From Tritrichomonas musculus (lineage: Eukaryota; Parabasalia; Tritrichomonadida; Tritrichomonadidae): 64,000 nt of DNA. The stretch is taken from positions 434,001 through 498,000 of the forward strand of contig JAPFFF010000037.1 of NCBI GenBank assembly GCA_039105265.1. The letters run 5' to 3'. The notes below the pieces were generated by a model. The model saw only the letters and a list, made by a program, of their open reading frames with translations. It had not been told where the DNA came from and did no database searches. Position numbers and translations under genes: made by a program. Shown piece after piece: positions 57,409-64,000 of this stretch; position 1 is the first letter of the stretch, and every line of letters starts with the position of its first letter.

Positions 57409-58683
57409 ATGAAAAGCAGTGAAACACCTGAAGCAGCGATCATCCGCTTATACAAAATGGATCTTTCACCATATGAAATCAGAAAAAGAATGGGAGCAGG
57501 ATACACTAGGATAAACAACACTATAGAAGAATACAAAATAACAAATGAAATTCCCAAAAGTAAGAAAACTGGTCGTCCTCCTAAAAGCACACCAGAAGTA
57601 TTAAGATTTGTTTCTGAAAAAACTTATGAAAACCGTTTTCAATCGTGCAAAGATATATCAGAACAACTTAAAGAAGAAAAAATAGGTAGCGTTTCGCCAA
57701 GCTCGGTATATCGTCAATAACAATCTCATAAGATCCAAACATATGGTGAACATTTAGCTCTAAATAATTAGTACTAAATACTGATCAATCAAAGAAAATG
57801 CAAAATTTCTGATCCCAAAAAAGAATGATTGATCAATCATGATTAATCGGTGGACTTGCATTGTAAAGATGTTGCCTGTGCATTTTGATTTTATAATCCG
57901 TTAAGTAATCATTATAGAGAACTTTCGCGATTATTTGACCGAAATGATGAAAAATCAATAGCAGAATATATAATTGAAAATTATATAAAGCAAGGGTACT
58001 TCTTCACCGATGAAGACTTCAAAGATATTGCTTATATGGCTTGACAGGAAAAATATTTGCCAATGATAACCTCAAATGACCGTGAAATAAAATTGGAGTC
58101 AAAACTTCTGCTAACATGGTCTCAAGTTAATGTTGATCAAAATCCACGTCAATCTGCATTGAGCGATAAGGAACAGATTACAGTTCTTGCTACCATAACT
58201 GCAGCCAAAACGAAACTTCAATTATTGTTCGTTTCTGAAGGTTTGACTGAACAAGTTGAAAAATCACAAATTGGAGATGTCGACTACCACTGAACAACAC
58301 ATACAGAAAATGGTTGGATAAATGAAGAATCATTTATTAAATATTTGAAGCATGCTAAACAACATTTTTTTTGACGAACAACCAATTCATTTAATACTAG
58401 ATATTTACAGGGCCCATATTACAGATAAAGTTAAAGAACTGGCCAATGCACAGAATATAATTCTGCATTTTATTCCTGCAGAAATGACATATGAACTACA
58501 ACCTCTAGATCGTTCGATATTCGGCCCGTTAAGGCGATGAGCCGAAGATTCTTTAGAGAAAAATGTATACTGGGATAACCAATTAAAAAAACAAAACAAG
58601 ATTCATGCTTCGACATACGTCGAACATGGGATTCAGTTAAATCTGATAGTATTCGAAATGCTTGGAATATATATGACGAATGA
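57409..58683 (+). pseudogene. Decayed pogo-like transposase, second copy
   Basis: Fragments in order: an N-terminal DNA-binding part with two helix-turn-helix regions and a GRPPKSTPEVLRFV hook (57409-57717), then stops. A middle part contains LLLTWSQVNVDQNPRQSAL and LATITAAKTKLQLLFVSEGL (58057-58293). The C-terminal catalytic part has PIHLILDIYRAHITDK (second Asp) and FIPAEMTYELQPLDRSIFGP (third acidic region) up to about 58540, then a tail to TAA near 58683. It is related to the pogo gene at 52-55 kb in its catalytic part but has many more lesions, so it is older. Confidence 0.75.
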
Positions 58684-58710
58684 ATAAACGTAATTAATAC
58701 AAATTAGATT

Positions 58711-58750
58711 TCTCTCTCTCTCTCTTTTTTTTTTTTTTTTTTTTTTTTTT
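58711..58750. repeat. (TC)n-(T)n microsatellite
   Basis: Seven TC pairs are followed by about 26 T. Confidence 0.95.
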
Positions 58751-58785
58751 GCTTTTTGATTTTGTCTTTGATATCATATTTGATT

Positions 58786-58831
58786 GAGTTGCCGTCCACA
58801 GCTATCCCAGTTTAGCTTTGGACGTCAACTC
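58786..58831. repeat. Solo hairpin related to the palindromic satellite
   Basis: GAGTTG-CGTCCA arms pair with TGGACG-CAACTC. The core AGCTATCCCAGTTTAGCT differs by one base from AGCTATCGCAGTTTAGCT of satellite subfamily B, 15 kb away. Confidence 0.75.
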
Positions 58832-58846
58832 CTTATATTTTTTTTG

Positions 58847-58981
58847 GTAGACTTTTTTTTGAACAATTTGGTGGACCTTTTACAACTTTCAAATTTGAAT
58901 TTAATTTTGAAAAAATTATATATGCTTTCGGAAAATTGAATATTGTAAAGTGTCCACCAAATTGTTCAAAAAAAAGTCTAC
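58847..58981. mobile_element. MITE with perfect 30-bp terminal inverted repeats (135 bp)
   Basis: GTAGACTTTTTTTTGAACAA continuing TTTGGTGGAC (58847-58876) pairs exactly with 58952-58981. Similarity continues inward for about 12 more bases with a few mismatches. The flanks are T-rich, so the target duplication cannot be defined. No coding capacity. Confidence 0.75.
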
Positions 58982-59279
58982 TTTTTTTACACATAAAACT
59001 AATCTAAAGAATTATTGATATAAATGGCCTCCAAAAATCTTATTTATTATATAATATATTACATTTATTTAGTATAAAGTTTTAAGGGGACGTTTCTGAG
59101 ATCTCATAGAATCTAAAAATTAGCTTTACAAATTCATAAAAATGATCGTTTTTCATTCAATTTTAAAATCGAAATAAAGTCATGGTTTATGATGTTAATA
59201 AATCAATATCATAGCAAATGTAAATTAAAACGATTGGTTAAAAAAAGCATGGGAACCAAATTGTGAATTAAATATTTAA

Positions 59280-59519
59280 GGTACAAATCCCGTACGTTTA
59301 GTAACCGCAATTTTTTTTGACATTCTCAAAGAATAAGATGACATGTTAAATAAAAAACGATTATTTTCATCTATTTCATATAACATGTCATAATGTTTAT
59401 TTAAATTGTAAAATAAGTGTCAAAAACAAACCTAGTCAAATTAAACTTTTTCAGAGACATGCAACTATTCAAATAATAAACGTTCTCCTATTCAAAAAGT
59501 AACGTACTGGATTTGTACC
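59280..59519. mobile_element. Nested 240-bp TTAA-flanked element
   Basis: TTAA at 59276-59279 and 59520-59523. The ends GGTACAAATCCCGTACGTT and AACGTACTGGATTTGTACC are inverted repeats of 19 bp with one mismatch. A second inverted pair, GACATGTTA and TAACATGTC, lies inside. Non-coding. Confidence 0.75.
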
Positions 59520-59731
59520 TTAAAATGAAAAAATTACCCTATTTCACCAAAATTATCATCAATTTGATATTTTAAAACAATTAAAGGTTTTATTAAAAAA
59601 ATACATTTCCATACTTTTTTAAATTTAGCCTTTTATTAATTGACAAAGTATCAATACAAACGATTGCAAATTGAATGAGTTATTTTCACTTTTCGATTCC
59701 TTCATATTTAACTATGAGTATGCTTAATAAC

Positions 59732-59882
59732 TATCCCTTTCGGCCGTATGCCGTAATTGAAGATTTTTTTATGTAAAGTATTCAAAAAGTTGCACTTTTG
59801 CCGTGTGCCGTAGAAATTTTTTAAAATAAACTATTCAATGAACGACCAAATAGCCGTATTTTACAAAACCGCCGAAGGGCTA
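59732..59882. mobile_element. MULE-like MITE, copy 2 (151 bp)
   Basis: Nearly identical to 51805-51953, with the same ends. CTTAATAAC flanks it (59723-59731 and 59883-59891), a 9 bp duplication. It contains TCAAAAAGTTGCAC at 59782-59795. It is inserted within the larger TTAA element. Confidence 0.85.
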
Positions 59883-59948
59883 CTTAATAACTACTAATTA
59901 GATGGTCAAATTTTAAATTCTATGAGATCTCAGAAACGTCTCCCTTAA

Positions 59949-60216
59949 TATCCTTTTTTTCATTTTTAAAAGAGTTAGCAAACTCATGATTATTTTAGTT
60001 AACCTAAAAAACACTAATATAAACAGATTTATTCGATGAGCTTTGAATAACTCTTTCAAAAGTTGATTGTCAAAAAAAGAAAATACAGTTCAAGAATTAA
60101 ATACAGCTTCTAAAATACAACAAATTCTATTTCTCAAAATAATTTTACTGTAAAAAAATATATAAAATTATCATTATATGAATAATTTGAATCATTAATT
60201 ACTTCCTTGCTAGAAG
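59949..60216. other. 3' flank of the GH3 gene
   Basis: AT-rich, nothing supported. Confidence 0.35.
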
Positions 60217-62370
60217 TTACTTTTCTGTAGTTGATTTAATTTTTAATTTCAATTGAACACTATTTTCATCTTTCGACGATTGTCCAATGATAATGTTGAA
60301 ATCACCTGATGATACCGACCAATTGTGCGTTTCTACATTCCACCATGCGAATGAACGTTGATTTAAATGAAATTGGACTGATTTCTTCTCACCAGGTTCA
60401 AGATAAATCTTTTCAAAGTCTTTCAATTCTTTGAATGGCCTTTCAATTTTTCCTGTTTGATCAGAAACATACATTTGCGCAACTGCTTTTCCTGCTCTTT
60501 CACCAGCATTTTCAATATCGACACAAACGAAAATATTAGGATCATTATCTGCAAAAACTAAGTCAGAATTATCGCCATCACGAATTCTAATATTGCTTAA
60601 TTTGAATGTAGTATAACTCAAGCCATGCCCAAATGGGAATAAAACATCAACATTTTTTGTATCATAATAACGATAACCAACAAAAACACCTTCTGCATAA
60701 TTAACAACTTTTTCTTCACCTGGGAAATTTTCATAACTTGGATTATCAGAATTTCGTATTGGGAAAGATTCGCAAAGATGACCTGATGGGTTGACAAGAC
60801 CAAAAAGAATATTTGCTATTGCCTTTCCTCCAGATTCGCCACAAAAGTATGTTTCAACGACAGACTTGACATTATTTATCCATGGCATTTCTACAGCGGA
60901 ACCTGTTTGCAATACAACGGCAACATTTTTATTCACTTTTGAAATTTCTTCAATTAATTCGTTTTCGCCAGAAGGAAGACGAATATCTTCCAAGTCTTGA
61001 TTTTCAATCTCCAAAAATTGCGGAGTTCCAGCAAAAACAACAACAATATCTGAAAATTTAGCGGATTCTATTGTTTGGCTTTTTGATTCTTCTGTTAACT
61101 TGCCATTTGCTGTATCAAACCCTTTCACGTATGAAACAGAAATTCGTCCACCTTTGCTAGGATGAGATTCCAACAGATCAACTGATGCATGATAACAATT
61201 GTCAACTTTATATGGATCGACTCTGGCTGATCCATAACCTTGAAAATGTGGTTTCTTTGCAAATTCACCAACATATAAAATTTTGATTTCTTTTGAATCC
61301 TCATTTGAGATTGGAAGAGGAAGAAGGGAATCGTCATTCTTTAATAAAACGATTGAATTTTCTGCAACTTCTCTTGACAGTTTATGCTGTTTGCTTAACA
61401 TTCCTTTGACATTTTCCATTCCAACTCCATATTGAATAGATGAGTCGATTTTTGATTTTTCAATAATTTCTTGAGCTTTGAAAACAATGTTCAGAACACG
61501 TTCTGCAGCTTTATTAACTATATCTTCATCTAATTCTTTGTTTTGAACAGCTTTAATAAATGGAGTAAAGTCATAATCAGGATCACCAGGCATTGCTAGA
61601 TCAACTCCAGCTTTAAATGCTTCAAGACGATCAACAATACCTCCCCAATCACTAACAACAACACCTTCAACAATCGGAGAATTTTCGTCCGTATTGAGAT
61701 TCCATTTCCATTCTTCGCGTAATATATGAGTTAATAATTCATGATTTAGAGCCGAATAAACGTCGTTAATCTTGTTATATGATGCCATAACTATCCATGG
61801 CTTTGCATCTTTAACCAAACCTTCAAATGCTGATAAATAAATTTCATGAAAAGTTCTTTCATCAATTTGCGCTGAAATTGAAAACCTACGAGTTTCTTGA
61901 TTGTTAGCTGCAAAATGCTTGACACATGCCCCTACTCCTTTTGACTGGATTCCTTTTATTAATGAGCCTGCCAATGTCGTTGCTAAAAATGGATCTTCAG
62001 AAAAGTATTCATAATTCCTCCCACAAAGAGGCGATCGCTTAATGTTAACACTTGGACCTAAAATTACTGAAACGCCGTCTTTTACCATTCCATCACCGAT
62101 AGCTTCTCCCATTTTATATAAATTATCTCTATCAAATGAACAGCATGTACAGCAAGCTGATGGAAAACAAATTGTTTTAATTTGACCTTCGTGCAAATAT
62201 TGTCTGTCATTATTTATTTCAACTAAATTAATACCATTTGGTCCATCTAATAAAAGTATTGGTGGTATATTTAATCGTGGAATTGGTTTAGTGTGAAAAT
62301 ATGAGCCCCCAACACACAAAGAAAGTTTTTCTTCTAGGCTAAGCTGCTTTAAAATTGCTTTAACATCCAT
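60217..62370 (-). CDS. Glycoside hydrolase family 3 beta-glucosidase
   Basis: The 717-residue protein has the full GH3 plan. The TIM-barrel domain (about 10-300) includes LDGPNGINLV (41-50), GRNYEYFSEDPFLA (117-130), VKHFAANNQETRR (150-162) and the nucleophile in VVVSDWGG (Asp241). The alpha/beta sandwich domain (about 320-560) includes VAENSIVLLKND and the acid/base region near SGHLCESFP. A C-terminal fibronectin-III-like domain (about 585-700) follows. No signal peptide is seen, so it is cytosolic or lysosomal by another route. It hydrolyses terminal beta-glucosides or related sugars. The sequence is of bacterial (Firmicutes/Bacteroidetes) style, suggesting lateral transfer; this needs a tree. 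Confidence 0.93.
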   Translation of the reverse strand: MDVKAILKQLSLEEKLSLCVGGSYFHTKPIPRLNIPPILLLDGPNGINLVEINNDRQYLHEGQIKTICFPSACCTCCSFDRDNLYKMGEAIGDGMVKDGVSVILGPSVNIKRSPLCGRNYEYFSEDPFLATTLAGSLIKGIQSKGVGACVKHFAANNQETRRFSISAQIDERTFHEIYLSAFEGLVKDAKPWIVMASYNKINDVYSALNHELLTHILREEWKWNLNTDENSPIVEGVVVSDWGGIVDRLEAFKAGVDLAMPGDPDYDFTPFIKAVQNKELDEDIVNKAAERVLNIVFKAQEIIEKSKIDSSIQYGVGMENVKGMLSKQHKLSREVAENSIVLLKNDDSLLPLPISNEDSKEIKILYVGEFAKKPHFQGYGSARVDPYKVDNCYHASVDLLESHPSKGGRISVSYVKGFDTANGKLTEESKSQTIESAKFSDIVVVFAGTPQFLEIENQDLEDIRLPSGENELIEEISKVNKNVAVVLQTGSAVEMPWINNVKSVVETYFCGESGGKAIANILFGLVNPSGHLCESFPIRNSDNPSYENFPGEEKVVNYAEGVFVGYRYYDTKNVDVLFPFGHGLSYTTFKLSNIRIRDGDNSDLVFADNDPNIFVCVDIENAGERAGKAVAQMYVSDQTGKIERPFKELKDFEKIYLEPGEKKSVQFHLNQRSFAWWNVETHNWSVSSGDFNIIIGQSSKDENSVQLKLKIKSTTEK

Positions 62371-63067
62371 GAAATTTTATTATTTCATTTTTTTTCAAAA
62401 ATTGAATAGGTATATTTAAAAAGTTTGTTTCACCCTTTTTTACCAACTTTTATTTTTGAATGGAATTTGACAGTGAACAACTTTTTGAAAATGTTAAGTC
62501 AAACTTTTTCAAGCAAATATTTACTTTTGAAAGTCTCAATTTTATCTTACTTTTATTTCTTTGAATCCTTCTATTGTTTTTATATTATATTAATATCTCA
62601 ATATAAAAAAAAAATAGAAAAAAATTTAAAAGATTTTTAATAAAAGAACACAGTATGAACTATATAAATGCAAATTTTATTTCATAATAATGTAAACAAA
62701 AAATATTTATATACTTTTTTGTTTTAACTGTGATAATCAATAAAAGGAATGCGTTCCAGTATAACATATGCCAATTTTTTTAAAAGCAGCCAAATTTCGT
62801 GAAAATAAATTACGTTTTATAATTTATATTATCTAAGTAGATATTGACCATAATTAAAATTATATTCTTATCTGAAGTTAAAATTTGGAAAAATATATAA
62901 CAAATATAATATCGAATTTTTTTTTTTAATAGACACATAGCAAGATTTAATTAAGCCGTAATTCAACAATTAAAGTAAAATTCTTATGAGTAACTTGGAA
63001 GTATTCTTGCAAAATAATCGAATAATCAATTGCTTACAACAATAACAATAAGAGTTTGGATAAATAT
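62371..63067. other. Intergenic with several promoter-like boxes
   Basis: ATTTAAAAAGTTTG at about 62413, AACTTTTTGA at about 62478 and AAACTTTTTCAAG at about 62502 lie upstream of the GH3 gene. The remainder is AT-rich 3' flank of the next gene. Confidence 0.4.
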
Positions 63068-63904
63068 TTACTTGTTAGGCTGCATCATCAAGTGAGAGAT
63101 CATTTCATTCATAGAAGTTTCAGCCATAAAAGGAGATCTAAAAGACAGCTCAATTACTTTTGGTGAGTGCTTAGGCTTTTCAGGTTGAATTGTCACTTTA
63201 ACAACATTTTTTTCATTTGAAAACTCTTGAATAGAATTAAAAGGGATAACAAAATTAACTTGCTCTTTGTCAACGACATCTATTCCATCATCGAAGATCA
63301 TCAAGAATTGATTATTAGTTGCGAGAGGAGCAAAATAAAATGGACACTTCTTCCTCTTTGTTATAGCAACTGCATTATTATATAATGCTAAATTGATAGG
63401 CTGAATTCTCTTTAATTGGAATAATTTATGTTTATCTGATTTTTTCAGATTTTTAGCATTGTAAATACTATTTATTTGATTTTCATCTTTGATAAATTGA
63501 AAATCATCACGATTAGGAACGGTAAATGACGGAGATGCAAAGAGTGCCAGTAATGGTGAAACGTAATTTCCTGAAGAATACTGTGGCGATGATAAGCTAA
63601 TATTCGAGCTATTCTGACCACTATCTTTGTCTTTCAATTGAATACCGTGACTACTATCTGAAACATTATTATTGGAACTCTCATTACTATTATTATTTGC
63701 ATTCTCGCTTAGGCTGATGTTAATATTCTTATTTTTATTATCATCGGACGTTTTATCGTTGTATTTACCGACTTCTATGAATACGATTTGATTATCAGCA
63801 TTTTCGTTATCTAAGCAGTTTTGATGTTTTTGAGAGGCAAGAATATCAAATTCATTCTCTGTCATTTCATTAATTATTTTCTCTTTGCTCAAAAATGTTT
63901 CCAT
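63068..63904 (-). CDS. Hypothetical protein with C-terminal PH-like domain
   Basis: This is a 278-residue protein. Residues 1-125 are low complexity, rich in N, S, D and K (NNNSNESSNNNVSDSS). Residues about 150-278 alternate short beta strands (FQLKRIQPINLALYN, CPFYFAPL, QFLMIFDDGIDVV, VNFVIPFNSIQEF, VVKVTIQP, VIELSFRS) and end in a helix (FMAETSMNEMISHLMMQ). That is the order of a PH or GRAM domain. There is no catalytic motif. A lipid- or protein-binding role is inferred from fold pattern only. Confidence 0.55.
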   Translation of the reverse strand: METFLSKEKIINEMTENEFDILASQKHQNCLDNENADNQIVFIEVGKYNDKTSDDNKNKNINISLSENANNNSNESSNNNVSDSSHGIQLKDKDSGQNSSNISLSSPQYSSGNYVSPLLALFASPSFTVPNRDDFQFIKDENQINSIYNAKNLKKSDKHKLFQLKRIQPINLALYNNAVAITKRKKCPFYFAPLATNNQFLMIFDDGIDVVDKEQVNFVIPFNSIQEFSNEKNVVKVTIQPEKPKHSPKVIELSFRSPFMAETSMNEMISHLMMQPNK

Positions 63905-64000
63905 TTTTGAAGAAGAATTGAGTTCTGTTAGGGATAACGTAATTTTCTCAAAAAAAGAGCATGGGTAATTAAAAACTTGTGTTGATGCTGGGTGTCCAGT
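63905..64000. other. Right edge, 5' flank
   Basis: 5' flank of the PH-like gene, cut by the window end. No feature assigned. Confidence 0.35.

Larger units (their letters stand above)
59086..59944. mobile_element. TTAA-flanked element carrying two nested insertions (859 bp)
   Basis: TTAA lies on both sides (59082-59085 and 59945-59948). The ends GGGGACGTTTCTGAGATCTC and GAGATCTCAGAAACGTCTCC are inverted repeats of about 32 bp with one indel and one mismatch. TTAA duplication is typical of piggyBac-type elements; the family call is inference. There is no gene inside. Within it lie a 240-bp TTAA element and copy 2 of the MULE-like MITE, so its own length is about 440 bp. Confidence 0.7.

Noticed and set aside
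62425-62640. 71-residue Phe/Tyr-rich protein
   Set aside because: Chance frame in an AT-rich promoter region containing ACTTTTTGA boxes.

Overview
The window looks like a piece of the nuclear genome of a trichomonad (Parabasalia), most likely Tritrichomonas-like. The grounds are strong AT-richness, compact intronless genes on both strands, short 5' flanks, families expanded in trichomonads (MGCG-type N-myristoylated proteins, ankyrin proteins, AGC and CAMK kinases, type I surface proteins with beta-helix ectodomains) and many Tc1/mariner, pogo and MITE-type DNA elements. The species call is inference; no rRNA or marker gene is present.

Region 1 (1-22.8 kb) is gene-rich: an E/K-rich coiled-coil protein, a degenerate MGCG GTPase-like protein, a PH-AGC kinase, a metacaspase-like protein that has lost the usual catalytic His, a type I membrane protein, a BAR-like/SH3 protein, a two-RRM proline-rich protein, an 800-residue HFM1/MER3-like helicase without its ATPase motifs, a BAR-PH-ArfGAP-ANK protein, a small P-loop ATPase, a CC2D1-like protein, a CLASP-like TOG protein and an EF-hand-like protein. 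A 0.75 kb element with terminal inverted repeats and a TA duplication lies at 7.37-8.12 kb.

Region 2 (22.8-26 kb) is a graveyard of broken reading frames. Region 3 (26-43.2 kb) is gene-rich again: Maf1, two protein kinases (one with a stop before its kinase domain), a Mei2-like RRM protein, an ANK-RhoGEF-PH protein, a compact RAD23, a SCAMP, a beta-helix surface protein and a coiled-coil protein.

Region 4 (43.3-45.5 kb) has no genes. It holds a palindromic satellite of about 13 alternating hairpins and a 735 bp hAT-like non-autonomous element with an 8 bp target duplication. It is followed by an acidic repeat protein, tRNA-Trp(CCA) and a DP-family transcription factor.

Region 5 (49-60 kb) is a transposon nest. 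It has a decayed IS630/mariner transposase, a 15 bp minisatellite open in several frames on both strands, an intact Tc1/mariner element with perfect 35 bp termini inserted in a pogo transposase gene, a second decayed pogo gene, two copies of a 150 bp MULE-like MITE with 9-10 bp target duplications, and TTAA-flanked elements nested in one another. The window ends with a GH3 beta-glucosidase of bacterial style and a PH-like hypothetical protein.

Many genes share an ACTTTTTGA/TCAAAAAGT box near their starts, which may be a core promoter element. A 14-nt version of it in the RAD23/SCAMP divergent promoter is repeated exactly inside both MULE-like MITEs. Taken together, the genes cover membrane traffic and small-GTPase control (ArfGAP, RhoGEF, BAR proteins, SCAMP), signalling kinases, microtubules, and growth or cell-cycle regulation (Maf1, DP, Mei2-like). 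No operon-like functional cluster is visible.
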